64,000 bases of DNA from Valencia hispanica (Eukaryota; Chordata; Actinopteri; Cyprinodontiformes; Valenciidae): contig OY747710.1 in assembly GCA_963556495.2 (NCBI GenBank), positions 1,526,001 through 1,590,000 on the forward strand, written 5' to 3'. A model generated the notes under the pieces. That model did not search any database. It was not told the DNA's origin and was given only the letters and a program-made list of their open reading frames with translations. The position numbers were made by a program, and so were the translations under genes. Below are positions 11,046 through 23,270 of this stretch, piece after piece (position 1 is the first letter of the stretch; the number at the start of each line of letters is the position of its first letter).

Positions 11046-12424
11046 TTAAACTGCGGTAATTTTCTTTATCCAATCCCGGTAGCCGCAGACATCCATAATT
11101 CCAACTGGACTCTGACATGCATGTGTTCCATTTCCAGTGAAGGAAATCACGCCATAAATCTTGTTGTTGTACAGCACTCCTCCACCAGAGTCGCCCTGTA
11201 GGAAAATGAATCGTTATTTATTTATTTATTAATAACAGAAGTGACTTCTGATCATTGAGCAGAGAAATGAGAAGAAAAAAACTTACTTTACATGCGTCCT
11301 TATGATGTGCTGAAGCACAGAATACATGTTCGTAGGGGTAACGTCCTGGACAATCAACAACATTCATGTCTACACATTGAAGATTTGGTGGACGAGTAGC
11401 AAGTACTGCAGAGAAACATGAGAATCAAAAACATGTTATTAACTCAATCGTCTCTGTGGACATAGAGACAGAAATGAAGCAAAGATTTAGATCTCATCAT
11501 GTGAACATTTCTCTCACTTCGAGTATAATTAGGGTAGCGTTGTGTTGATGCCTCTCCTGCAAGCTGAACTGTATCACCTCTGAAACAATGAGGATAATGT
11601 GTGAAAAAGGAGAACAACGTAGAGAGACAATTTAAAATTTTATGAGTCACATAACATGAAAGAACAGAAAGCAGATATATAGGACAGGTCCATCTCCAGT
11701 CCTCAGATGGTGTCCTGCAGCTTTTAGATCCAACACACCTGAGCTAAATGTGTGAATCACCTCAGGATCCTGGGTTCAGGCTCTACAGAGTCTAATTAAC
11801 TGACTCAGGTGAGATGAAGCAGAGATAAATCTCTTAAAGCTGCAGGACAGCAGCTCTGGAGGAGAGCTAGGCTGGAAAAACTCTCTATCACATCTGAGGG
11901 AAGATAAACTGGTTAAAGATTTATCAGACACACTTACATTTGAAGATGATCATCATCTTTGCTACAGCCGAAACAGTTTAAAATACTTATTGTATTTTCA
12001 CATTTGCAGCTTGACAGGTGTGATATTGGTTATTGGTTTTGGAAGCTTCAGCAGCATGATGTCATGCCGGTTATTATTTTTGTCCTTATAAACCACAGGG
12101 TTGTCTGTGATTGTCTGAACTTGCTGCTGAGTATTCGTTGGATGAACTCCTAAAACTGCTTCCATTCTCCTGCACAACAGGTTAGATTACAGTGATTACA
12201 GTGAAAACCTGATCATCAGTTTCTTTCCTACCATCCTCCTTGCCACATCCAGCAGTGAGCTGCAGTCAGGATCCACTGACCATGGATCAGAGATCCTCCA
12301 CACAACGTATGATAGGTCCCATCGTTGGCCTCCAGCCGAACATGAAAGTGACCCTCAGTGTTCTTACAGTTCTGACCTCCAATGATTCTCTTCTGCAGAA
12401 AAACAGCCGAGTTCACTGAAACAC
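11046..12424 (-). pseudogene. Gene B: trypsin-fold serine protease, lacks exon 1
   Basis: Minus-strand exons by homology to gene A: exon 2 12232-12424 (RIIGGQNC, His57 in LTAAHC), exon 3 about 11938-12169 (Asp102 in RHDIML), exon 4 11518-11579, exon 5 11287-11405 (Asp189 in HHKDACK) and exon 6 11046-11195 (GDSGGG with Ser195). The triad and all six expected cysteines of exons 5-6 are intact. Exon 1, with promoter and signal peptide, is absent: intron 1 runs into a retroviral LTR at about 12638. Exon 3 has lost 2 nt relative to gene C and reads into a stop at 11998-12000. A possible alternative donor after 12002 would keep phase 2 but drop the end of the exon. Most likely a pseudogene; a transcript driven by the adjacent LTR is unlikely because the LTR points the other way. 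Confidence 0.8.
11684..11873. repeat. MITE-like repeat in intron 3 of gene B
   Basis: Same repeat and same intronic position as 622-805 in gene A, here with a short extra segment ('cctcagatggtg') near its start that gene C also has. Confidence 0.6.
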
Positions 12425-12637
12425 CTGAAGAAGAAAGTGGAGCACATTTTTACTCAGACAGCTAAAATGAAACAACACCAGAGAAATCAGGAGCAAACGC
12501 TGCTGCAGAAACAGGAACAGATCAACAGCTTGAATTGTTCTAAAGTAAAACCATCCCAGTTTGTCTGCAGTGATGTTTCAGTCTCTGTAACACAGAAACA
12601 ATCCTCATGTTTCTGTCTCAGAGAAGAAGAAGCGTGA

Positions 12638-13452
12638 AGGGGCGTGAAAACTAAAATCATCGTCTTTTGGTTTCTACCCGCAGAGCCGCAAGGAGACACT
12701 TTACTTCGCTGCTAGCAAACTTTCTCCTTTTTCGTTCAAACCTGCTGGACCAGGAAGAACTCCCCTTTTAACACTTCGAAGTGAACCGGCCAAGCAAACA
12801 GACTTCCCGTCCGTGCAACCAGGGAGTTCGCTGGGCTCTGAGCTCTATTGAAATAGGCCTGAGTCCCTCGTCCTAAAATTGGACGTCCGCTTTCTGACCT
12901 CGGTTTTGCGCAAACCGCTCCTTTAAACTGGACACTCTCAGGCCGTTCTTCGTCGTGGACTGGGACGAGAGTCATCACCAAGTAGGATAAACCTGGTTTA
13001 TCTCTGTGGGTCTGGGTAGAGGAGATTTAGGTTCAACGGATTAGATCCCGTCTTCTGTTGGTTGATATAAGTTTGTGAACTTGTAAACCACTGTTATTCT
13101 TGGTCATCTGGCGTCGCTGTACGCCGACCCTGAATGTTTGCATGCTTTGTGTTTTATTATTTTACTTTGGTTGCAACCAGAAGCAGAATATTATATTGTA
13201 TTATTTCCCTGCTTGTTGTATTGTCCGCTGCGGTCGGCGCGTGTCTGTTTAGGCAGGTTGCGTGGGTCCGTTGATTCCCTTTCTCTGTCATCCCCTTTCC
13301 CTTTTGTCCAAGCCACCATTGCTAATTGAAACTAGCCTTTGTTGAATCGCCACACAGTCTTTCTTTGTCTCCCTTTTGGGCAGATGGCGCCAACTGATAA
13401 GGTTTGAGTTATTGATGGTATTGAGGGTGTAAGCTAAACCCCTGTCATTCGC
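12638..13452 (+). repeat. 5' LTR of the retroviral element, truncated at its start
   Basis: Aligns with 27213-28031 of the 3' LTR at roughly 94% by eye, with small indels. It lacks the first ~110 bp of the 3' LTR, including the TGTTGAGG start, and begins abruptly in what was gene B intron 1. Matching stops at a shared CATTCG near 13452. The 3' boundary is therefore approximate and no primer-binding site could be fixed. Confidence 0.8.
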
Positions 13453-13489
13453 TCGCTGTCTCCGAGCTACATTTTTAATCCATTATTCA

Positions 13490-13757
13490 AGCTGTTCAAT
13501 CTGCAATTAATTGTTCATATACTTTTCTGTGTGCTCTTTGGTATGATTTCAATTTCAGATAAAAATTTAAACTGCTCAACCTGCATTTAAATTAATAATC
13601 CCAAATTTCAATCTGGAATTAATCAGCCTAAATAAATATATTTTTCCTCAGTGTGTTGTACAAAAGCACGCTGGTTTAAATTTCAGCTAAAAATTTAAAT
13701 TGCTTAACCTGCATTTAAATTAATAATTCAAATTTTTAATCTGGAAGTAATCATCTT

Positions 13758-13804
<47 letters not shown>

Positions 13805-14100
13805 TCCTCATTGCATAGCCTGCATTTTAACTAATTATACAAGTGTAAAGAAAACCCATCACAATGCTCCTCAATTAATCCCATCAAAGCATCTGCCAAA
13901 CATTTCTATAAGATTAGTCAAACTCCAAAAGCAGAAAAAAACATATATATATTTATTTTCAGTTTGTTGTGCAAAAACACCCTGATTTAAATTTCAGCAA
14001 AAAAAAATTTATTGGTTAACCTGCATTTATTCCTCATTGCTTGGCCTGAATTTGAACCAATTATACAAGTCTAAAGAAAACCCATCCTCAAACAATTAAA
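13490..14100 (+). repeat. AT-rich leader with degenerate repeats
   Basis: Three or more imperfect copies of a unit with 'tttaaatttcagc', 'taacctgcattta' and 'ttaataat' recur at about 13560, 13680 and 13985. The pair 'gaaaacccatc' and 'ttcctcattgc' also recurs. An (AT)n run occupies about 13760-13798. No coding signal. The position between 5' LTR and the first open frame makes it the leader region of the retroviral element, or an insertion into it. Confidence 0.55.
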
Positions 14101-14574
14101 CGCTTTTGCTCTTGGTACTTCTGAGAGAATTTGTTTTCTTTTTCGAGCATCTGATGTTTGTTTCCTTGTGTGTGTCCCTAATGTGAATTATTGCCTGATT
14201 TTAACTACTGCTAACTCACTGCTAACCTTGATTAGAGAGAGTGAATCTGCGTTGCATTGCTAAGTTCCCTTAAACGAAATAAGGAGTTTATATTTAAAAA
14301 ATAGCATTCTGAAATACTATAAAGTAGTATTGTGTAAGTCACAAGTGATTTTGGCAGCATGTGCAATTATTTATTTATTTTTGCGCACATAGACCTGTGG
14401 AATATGCAAAGAGGCCAGTGTATATTTATCTGAGGTAGTGGCAAATTGATGCGTGTTTTGCTTTTGAGCAATTGGAAACTTTGCCTCTTGGCTGCTTGAG
14501 GTTTGGTCTCATTTTCTTGTCTCATTTTCTTTTTTTATTATATTCTCTTTCTGTTTCTTCTGGTGCCTTAAACG

Positions 14575-14829
14575 ATGGAGGCCTCAGGCTACCATGCAGC
14601 TGATGCTGAGGGCCCACAGGGCGTAGGAGACAACCACCTGCAGCAGGTGGTTGGAAATCTTATTCGCCTGCCATCACAGGAAAGCAAGTACCTACACGGT
14701 TACGATGTTGAAGCCTGTGAAGAGAGAATACAGAGTTTAGTGGGATTTATGGAAAACCCAGATCTGGAAGACAACTTCTCGAAGAGTCCACAGTTTTATG
14801 GAAACTTTATCGTCTGGCGTCAGAGATAG
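14575..14829 (+). pseudogene. Possible gag-like or captured exon, unidentified
   Basis: An 84-codon frame opens at ATG 14575 (starts MEASGYHAADAEG). At about 14780 another frame continues the same acidic, helical-looking composition up to a strong donor, ATG/gtaagtaacg, near 14919. That suggests one ancestral frame with a 1-nt shift. I do not recognise the family. Position, first coding-like region after the 5' LTR, suggests a gag remnant or leader exon. A captured host exon is equally possible. Confidence 0.35.
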
Positions 14830-14929
14830 TTATTCAAAGTTGTGTGGAGCACTTAGAGAAGAATTCACCACCCCGGCAGCTGCTGCGCGAGGAGACACTC
14901 AAAGTGGAGACATCCATGGTAAGTAACGT

Positions 14930-16750
14930 TAGCGTGGGGTTGGCTCGGCTACATTTTTAGACGTGCCCAAAATAAAGTCTAAAACGGTTTTACATTGACC
15001 GTGATGTGACCTGAATAACTGAATACTTGTTAAAACATATTAGCCCAGAGTTGAAGGGCTGACTGTTAGTAGCTGCGGTTGATTTAGTTAAATATGCCAA
15101 ATTGTGATATTTTCGATCATTATTGTTCAGATGATTTAACTAAGCTAGCTAACAGCTACTAACTCCAGTGGTCTCTGGTTGCCATAGCAACAGTACACAT
15201 TAAGGGGAGACACCACAGGTAAATAGGGAGAACAGTTAGCTTCAAGATACCTTCATGAAACTTGACAAACTAAATCATAGTATTAAAACAAACATCTTTT
15301 GTATTAGAAGTTTTGATATAAATTTTGTTTAGATATGCAAATGAGGTGTAATCTGGTTAAAAATGTGCTAATTTGCATATATTTTTAAACGTATCTCAAA
15401 ATTGGTGAGAGACAGATTGAATTTTTCTTTAATTTTCTAATCATATATGTTATATGATTAGAAAAAACTTCAAAAACTTTTTACAGAAGGAAATCAGATT
15501 AATTCATTTCATTACTTCATAAATCAAAAAACAGTGTAAGTAGCTCCAAAAAACTCATTTTCGGCCTGTTTTATTTACACAAAATAGCACATATATATTT
15601 TTAGAACAATGTATTGACAAATCGCTCTAATTTTTTTCAGCTCATAGCATAGAACAATGGTGGAAGGTTTGGTGTATATAGGTATAACTGATTTCAGGAT
15701 TATTCGCTTTGAATGTTAGAAAAATCTCATTTTGAGAAAAACACAAGTAAAGATTTGCATTAGATAATTCAATGCAATGTGAAGTACAAATGACCCTCGA
15801 ATCCCTCGTTTTGTTTTTGTGATTGGTCATTAATTTAAACAGGCATACCATTTTTGGACATTTTTCTTTTTTTGGGGCTTGTTCTCTCACTGACTCCACT
15901 TCACTTTTTGGCTACTACTGAGACGTCTCTTATTTGAGTATATCATGTGTCTTATAATGTTTTATGAATTCATGCTTGATTTTTCTGTTGAGACTATAAT
16001 GAATAAATACTGAGTGATTGACTGCCATAGCTGTCAGTTTTAGTCCTTGAGTTCACAGTTTTGTGCTTTATTTGTTAATTGCTATCAAGGAATATGATTC
16101 TCATTTGTACTGTATGCATGAGAGGAGATGCTGCGAGATTTGTGGACTTTTATGTAGTGTCGGCTGATAATGTAGTGGGCTGGTCTGGACAGAAAATGCC
16201 AGGGCTGAATTTTTGACACAGTCCACCCCTGGCTAAGAGTAATGCTTTAACCAAAAGAGACATAAAGGATGTTTGTCGTAGGATTTTCTCTGAGGCAGTC
16301 GAGCAGCTGAGAAATCCACTCAGCTCAAAAGAGACACCTGCGCCTCCAGAAGGATCAAACCAGAAACCACCGTCTGCATGACTAGGCATGGATCCAATTC
16401 CTACATCTACAGTCTATGTAATCCGCCGGGGGAACGCAAAATCAACACCTCAGGAGCCCACTGAGAATTTCCCAGCGGACACATCAAAAACACCATTTCT
16501 CACATTTCAACTAACTCCCATTTAGCTAACCCATTTAGTGAGACTAGCATGCTGATACCACCAAGAACAGCAGGGGTGTCAATATGCTTAGCGGTGATGA
16601 AAGGTCAACAGCCATTGGGTAAGCAAGCATTTTTCCAGCCACTCCCCTACTTCCTAAAACTGAACCTTGCTGTTTGAGGTACACCCATTCTTGAGGTGAA
16701 CAATCGTTCAGCCTACCTGCTGGTTGGAAATCCAACCCAAGTTGCTCGTT
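14930..16750. other. Non-coding retroviral interior, function not seen
   Basis: 14930-16100 is AT-rich with no open frame of note. A 15-bp perfect hairpin lies at 15433-15465. From about 16150 the composition becomes coding-like and leads into pol, but frames are short and broken; this is where gag C-terminus and protease would be expected. No protease active-site motif could be identified. Confidence 0.4.
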
Positions 16751-16799
16751 TCATGATTTTGAACTTTCAGTCCCTGTCATAGGGGATCTGCCTCTGTTC

Positions 16800-17717
16800 A
16801 TGAATGACAAACAGTCCTCTTCAGACATGCTGCTCACATTTCCTTCCAAAATGATCACGGTAAAGCGACATGAAGCTTTACCTGAGGAGTCCATCTTCAG
16901 CGCCAATGTAGGGACCGAGGGCGACCTAATGGTGTACACGCTGACGACTCATCCAGCTGAGACAGTCCAGGAGGACCAGAGTCCCTCCACTGAACCTTAT
17001 CTTGGTTTTGAAGCGGAAATCAACCAGCAGCTTGAAAAAGCTGATGCACTACAAACAGAGGCTGAGAAAACGGAACTGTTCTATGAATTTCAGTCAATCT
17101 TATCTAGGGACTCCCATGATTGTGGGGTCACTGACCTCCACACGGTTCGTATTCCAACGAACCCAAATGCACCCCCCACTTTTGTGCGCCAGTACAAGAT
17201 CCCTCTCGCTGCTTATGAGTCGATCCAGGAGATCCTTGATAAGCTGCTAGAGAAATGGATCATCCGTGAGTGTAACTCCACGTACAACTCCCCGATCTGG
17301 CTGGTGTTAAAGCCGACGGGAAAATGGCGCCTGACCATTGACTACCGTTCTCTGAATAAACAGGTACCCCTCTCACGATGGCCGATGATCCACTTAGATC
17401 ACGAGCTGGTCAAAGGGAAGGATGCTGATTTCTTTTCTACAGTAGACGTGGCTAATGGTTTGTGGACAATGAAAGTGGATCCGACAGACCAGTATAAGCT
17501 GTTTTTTTCCTTTGGAAATCGTCAATATACTTGGAACTGCTGTCCCTTTGGTTATTCAAATTCACCAGCAGAATTCAACATTTTCCTCCACAAAGCCATG
17601 GCTGATGCTACAATCCGAGGGAACCTCATTTATGTCGATGACATCCTGATGAGGTGTCGGACATTTAAAGTGGTGATGAACCCCAAGGAAGAAGGATCAG
17701 AGCCATTCAGGGCATAA
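16800..17717 (+). pseudogene. Retroviral reverse transcriptase (pol fragment)
   Basis: A 305-codon frame. The RT core begins near codon 115 and shows fingers and palm motifs in order: WRLTIDYR, the motif A region FFSTVDVANG, the motif B region PFGYSNSPAEF and motif C YVDD at about 17632-17643. The frame leaves the domain just after YVDD, where sequence is missing, and ends at 17717. RT-connection sequence resumes in other frames at 17740-18060. The protein would copy viral RNA into DNA; this copy cannot, because palm/thumb continuity is lost. Confidence 0.85.
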
Positions 17718-17739
17718 AAGCCAGAGAGAATCTGTCGGA

Positions 17740-18720
17740 ACTCAGGTGTTTCCTTGGAATGTGTAACTACTCCCGGCAGTTTATTGAAGACTATGGAGAA
17801 ATAGCTAGATCCCTCACTGAGCTCCTGCGGGATGACACACCCTTCTCATGGGGAGAGCCCCAAGAATCCTCTTTCCAACTTTTGAAACGGGAACTTGCTT
17901 CAGCTCCATGTCTGGCCTACCCAGACAAAGATAAAAAAGTTTCACCTTGAGGCAGGTTTTTCCTCCCACTGTCTGAGCGCTGCTTTGAATCAAAAACATG
18001 ATCAGGACATGAGAGTGGTCACATATGCCAGCAAGCCCTTGAGCAAAGTGGAGCTCCATTTCTCAGACTGTGAAAAGCCCCTCCTTTCCACAGTTTGGGC
18101 AGTGGAACCCTTCCGCAGCTATAGGGGGACAGAAAGTGATCATTCAAACATGTCATCAGGCAGTTACCTTCCTAAACAGCCAACGACTGAGAGAAGGTAG
18201 GGTTTCAAATAGTCGCATAGCAACATGGATGCTGGCGCTCCAAGGTTACAATGTTGAGGTAAAGTATGGTCAGAATAACAAAATGGTGTTAGGTCAAGGG
18301 CTGGCAAATTGCCAGCATTACGAGTGTGACTCCGTTCTAACACCCCTGTGCACACCTGCCGCTGTCCATCCGTCCTCATCCAGCCACCGTTATTTTGATG
18401 AAAATGTGTGCCAGGGACTACCCAGGGCCTACATTGATGGGTGCTCTTTCATTCAGGAATGCCAGCTTCGAGCAGGAGTCGGCATCGTCTGGATGGAATG
18501 CGAAACCACCAAACCAGATCATTACCGATTGGGTCCAAAGTCCAGCCAGTACGCTGAGATCGCAGCAGTACTCATTACCCTCCAGCAGGCTACTGCCCTG
18601 GATTTAAAACAGCTTGTAATTTGCTCTGACTCAAATTATGCTCGGCATAGTTTCATTTCTCACTTCCCCATTTGGAAAGAGAACCGAATGAAAAATGCCA
18701 GAAACAAAGATGCGGGAGCA
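17740..18720 (+). pseudogene. Retroviral RT connection and RNase H (pol fragment)
   Basis: Reads through at least three frames: about 17759-17950 (CNYSRQFIEDYG), 17940-18120 (EAGFSSHCLSA, DCEKPLLSTVWA) and 18110-18720. The last includes an RNase H domain with candidate acidic residues in AYIDGCSF, YAEIAAV and ICSDSNYA. RNase H degrades the RNA strand of the RNA/DNA hybrid. Frameshifts near 17945 and 18110 make the region non-functional. Order and spacing fit a pol polyprotein. Confidence 0.8.
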
Positions 18721-19415
18721 GGACCCTGACATACATCTCATCAGGGAACTGTTAAGTCAGAATTCACAAACAGGGCCAACCCTCCCATCTACAGGTGACA
18801 GCAAGGACCTTAGGGACCTTCATCGTAAATTACCACACCTTAAACTAGAGAAGGGTTTGCTGGTCTACTCCCCTCTGGGACAGAGCCCATTGCGCTGGGT
18901 CGTCCCCACAGATCATAGGGGGGTCATGCTAGCCTACGCCCATGACACCCCAGTGGGTGGGCACAGAGGCTACAAAGCCACACTTGATACCCTCAGACAG
19001 GTGGCGTACTGGCCGTCAATGGCCTGTGACACCCACACCTACATCCAGGGATGCCTGACCTGCTGTCAGTTTCAACCGTCCCAACCACTCACTCGAGCAC
19101 CCCTTCAGCATAAGGGGGTGACATTTCCTTGGTCCAATTTGCCAATTGACTGGGTCGGACCAGTCCCAAAGTCGTCTAGAGGAATCAAATATATGCTAAC
19201 AATCACGTGTAGCTTCACCAAATGGCAAGGAAAGGCAATTTTATTTGTATAGCACACTTTCAACAGCAGGGTAATTCAAGGTGCTTTACATGATTTGGTG
19301 ATTTAAAAGAAACACATAAAAGAAACACACATTACACATGATACACAATAAAGCAAGAGAAAAATAAAAAAAGCAAGAGAGCATGAACACATTTCATACA
19401 TATGACATCAAGCAT

Positions 19416-22393
19416 TTACTCAAAGGCAATTCTAAACAGATGGGTTTTTAGTCTCGATTTAAAGCAGTTAAGAGTTTCAGCAGCTCTACACTCGTCAGGA
19501 AGTCTGTTCCAGACAATGGGAGCATAAAAAGTGAAAGCTGCTTCTCCATGTTTAGTTCTGAGTCTAGGGATGTTTAGTAGGCTAGAGTTGGAGGACCTGA
19601 GTGGTCTTGGTGGTTGGTACCATGACAACAGGTCTTCAACATATTTTGGTGCTAAGCCATGTAATGATTTATAAACTAGTAAAAGTATTTTAAAGTCTAT
19701 TCTCTGAGCTACAGGGAGCCAGTGTAAGGACTTTAGAACTGGGGTGATGTGCTCTACTTTCCTGGTTCTAGTGAGGACGCGAGCGGCAGCGTTCTGGATC
19801 AGCTGCAGCTGTCTGACCTGTGAAGATGCTGTTGCAGTAATCAATCCGACTAAAGATAAACGCATGGATGAGTTTTTCTAGGTCGTGTTGCAAAATCAGT
19901 CCTTTAATCCTAGAGATGTTCTTCAGGTGATAGAACGCTGACCTTGTTATTGCCTTTATGTGACCCTGGAGGTTCAGGTCTGAGTCCATTACTACACCTA
20001 GGTTACGAACCTGATCAGTAGTTTCTAGCTGTATTAATTGAAGCTGTGTGCTGACTCTTGATCGTTCCTCCTTGGGTCCAAAAATAATCACCTCAGTTTT
20101 GTTTCTATTCAGCTGGAGAAAGTTATGGCACATCCATCCATTTATTTGGTCAATGCATTGATTTAGGGTTTGAATGGGTTCAGAGTCACCTGGTGACATT
20201 GTAATGTAGAGCTGAGTGTCATCTGCGTAGTTATGGTAGCTAATGTTATTGGTTGCTATAATCTTGTCTAGTGGGAGCATGTAGATATTAAATAAGAGGG
20301 GCCCCAGGATGGAGCCCTGGGGCACCCCACATGTGATTTCTGTTCGTTCTGATGAAAAGTTTCCTATTGAAACATAGAAGTCCCTGTTCTTTAGGTAAGA
20401 TTCGAACCAGCCAAGTACTGTACCAGAGAGTCCGACACCAGCTCTCCAGTCGTTCCAATAAAATATCATGATCAACAGTGTCAAATGCTGCACTGAGGTC
20501 CAACAGAACCAGCACTGTGGTTCTTCCACAGTCTGTATTTATGCGGATGTCATTAAATACTTTGACGAGGACAGTCTCGGTGCTGTGGTGAGAGCGGAAA
20601 CCAGACTGAAAAGCATCAAAACGGTTTGTCATTGTTATGAAGCCATTTAACTGCTGAAACACAGCTTTTTCAATAATCTTACTGATGAATGGGAGATTAG
20701 AGATTGGCCTGTAGTTCTGCATTAACGTGTTGTCCAGATTTTTCTTCTTTAGCAGTGGTTTAATAACTGCTGTTTTTAAAGCCTGAGGGAAGACACCTGA
20801 TAGCAGTGATGAGTTCACTATTTGAACAAGATCAGAACCAATAACAGGAAGAACCTTCTTTAGAAAAGCTGTGGGTAGGATATCAAGACAGCAGGAGGAG
20901 GAGCTTAATTGGATAATGATTTTTTCAAGGCTGTTCTGGTTTAATTCGTGGAATTCAGACATTTTCTCTACATTGTTGTTGATTGGGGATGGCACTGGTT
21001 GTGGGTTCGATATTGAGGTACAGATTGTCCGTCTAATTGTTAGAATCTTTTCAGTGAAAAAGCTGGCAAATTCATTGCAGGCCCTGGTAGAGTTTAGTTC
21101 AGGGGCTACTGTCACTAAAGGATTAGTTAGTCTTTCCACTGTTGCAAATAGAGTCCGTGCATTATTAATGTTTCTGTTGATGATTTCAGAAAAGAACGAT
21201 TCCCTAGCATCTTTTATAGTTAGCTGATATCTATTCAGTCTCTCTTTGTAGATCTCACAGTGAACCTGGAGTCGAGTTTTCCGCCATTTTCTCTCGGCTC
21301 GTCGACACTCTCTTTTTTCACTACGTACCAGTGGATTACTTGTCCACAGACTTTTTTTCTACCTGAGACTACTTTCACTTTAGTTGGAGCAATGGAATCC
21401 ATGATTTCTGAGATTTTCACAAGGACATTATCTACCAACTTATTTACTGAGTTTGAGTTGGGAGATGAGGGGGATGTGGTGGAAGGATAAATACGTTTAA
21501 AGGTTTCTACTGAACTGTCCCCTAGAAAACGCTTTTTTATAGTGGTTTTACTGTGGCTGGATAATTTAGCAGAGATGGTACTTTCAAAGAAAATACAGAA
21601 ATGGTCAGATAATGCAATATTAATTACAGAGATGTCAGAAATATTTAAACCTTTGCTGATAATTAAGTCCAGAGTGTGTCCTTTATTGTGTGTTGGTTGT
21701 TTGACATGCTGGATCAGTCCGAAGTTGTGGAGAGTATAATCTAACGTTTTTGCTTGTCTATCTTGGGGGTTGTCGGTATGGATGTTAAAGTCCCCCACGA
21801 TGATTAGTTGGTCATAGTCGATACATATTACAGAAAGAAGGTCATTGAAATCATTAAAGAAGTTAGAGTTAAGTTTTGGTGGTTTATATAAACTTAGAAA
21901 TAACGCTTTGTTAGGCTCATTTATCTGGGTGGCTAGGTATTCAAAAGATTCAAACGTGCCCAGAGTTACCTTTTTAAAGTTCATTGAGTTGTGAAAGATG
22001 GTGGCTACACCTCCACCTCGTTTGTGTTTTCTGTTCTCGCTTAAGAAATTATAATTTGGAGGACTAGATTCTATTAATGAAGTTGTTTCGTTATTTTCAT
22101 CTAGCCAAGTTTCTGATTAAAAAAAGGGCGTGTAAATTATGCTCAGTGATGAAGTCATTGATAAGAAAAGACTTCCCGGATAGAGATCTAATGTTTAATA
22201 AAGCTAACTTAAGTATTGTGATGATGGGCAGCTGAACCTTCTGACAGGTTATTGATTTGAGATTTTGTTTAATATGAGAGCGTGTGGTTAACGGTTTATG
22301 TTTCCTGCTGCTGATAATCACTGATATAGCCTCAGGGGTGCAGGGTGAAGTCTTGGAGACGATAGGGGTGGATTTATTGCCCGGTTCCCTCAA
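19416..22393 (-). pseudogene. L2 LINE ORF2: endonuclease and reverse transcriptase
   Basis: Reading 5' to 3' on the minus strand: endonuclease start (LLNIRSLSGKS, about 22190), endonuclease core (VGDFNIHTD, LSDHFCIFF; 21235-21984), RT N-terminal (21139-20288; [14 protein letters not shown] is motif A), RT core (20529-19768; [11 protein letters not shown] motif [10 protein letters not shown] motif C) and the C-terminal region (19865-19416; LHWLPVAQRI). Frameshifts occur near 22110, between the endonuclease and RT frames, near 20400 and near 19815. Such proteins nick target DNA and prime reverse transcription. Confidence 0.85.
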
Positions 22394-22396
22394 ATA

Positions 22397-23270
22397 TCAA
22401 ATATCTGTAATAATCAGTGGGGGGAAGCTCCCAGGCTTATGGACACTAGTCCCAGGCGTTTGGTGTAGTCTAAGTTTAGGTGTTAATTGTGTCCCAAATT
22501 TGATTTGCTCGTTCAGTCTGTCTGTAAAGTTTCTAAATGGAGACTCATTTGATGTGGCTGAGTCACAGGAAGATGAAGACTTGATCTCTGATGGTTGTTT
22601 ATCTGTTCGGTCCTGTGGTGTCATCATGACTTGCTGTTTTTGTTCTCTGATATCCATGGGGGCCTCAAGGTCAGCTTTTGGGAGCAAGTGTTTTGCTTTC
22701 TGATTTTGATAAGAAAAAATGTTTGCTGCTAAGAGCCTTACTCCGGCCTTGTTCAAATAACGCATCCCTTCTTTGAACAGATGATTAGCACTTCCAAATA
22801 CTTTGAAGTTATTATTAAATGTGAACGACTTCTCAGCTGATTGTTTCTTCAACCATTTATGGAGCATGCGGAGTCTGCTAAATCTTTCATCATTCCCTTC
22901 AGGGACTGGTCCGCTGATGAGGATGTTTACGTTAAGTCCATCAAGTCTCTGTAGGAGATCAGAAAAGTCTCTCTTCAGAATCTCTGATTGTCTCATCGCG
23001 ATATCTGCTGATCCAGCGTGAATGACAAGCTTTTCCAAAGCAGGATGTTGGTCCAAGATTTTAGGGATTTTTTCTGATATTTCACTCACTGTATTTTTGT
23101 AGCAGCTATAAACTTTGGTATTCTTGCTACAAAAAGCCTCAGTTCCATTAATTGATCCATCTTGTATGATAACAATCTTTGCTGGGGGGGGTTCTTACTT
23201 TGTTATGTGTCCGTTTGATGCGGCTGGGTTTCTCCTGGTGGCTTTGACTGGTCCTGGGGGCTGCGTCATC
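22397..23270 (-). pseudogene. L2 LINE ORF1, esterase (SGNH-like) domain
   Basis: The 230-codon frame 22397-23089 continues upstream in the same frame to an ATG near 23270, interrupted by one in-frame TAA about 24 codons after that start. Motifs such as VIHAGSADI and a DFSDLL helix resemble the SGNH-hydrolase domain known in ORF1 of CR1/L2 LINEs. The C-terminal ~90 residues are low-complexity and Ser/Thr rich. ORF1 proteins of such LINEs bind nucleic acid or membranes; the role here is inferred from the family. Confidence 0.65.

Larger units (their letters stand above)
1996..12079. repeat. Left arm of a large interrupted inverted duplication
   Basis: The arm pairs in reverse complement with 29924-48777. 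Matched blocks read by eye: 1996-3141 with 47637-48777, 3165-3300 with 46616-46740, 6559-7965 with 45214-46622, 8700-9228 with 44690-45213, and 9430-12079 with 29924-32590. The inner block, around genes B and C, looks nearly identical; exon 6 of B and C matches at every base. Gaps correspond to insertions in one arm. Weaker matching continues outward (1680-1980 with 57640-57781 and 58556-58640) to genes A and D. The spacer is about 17.8 kb. Confidence 0.85.
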
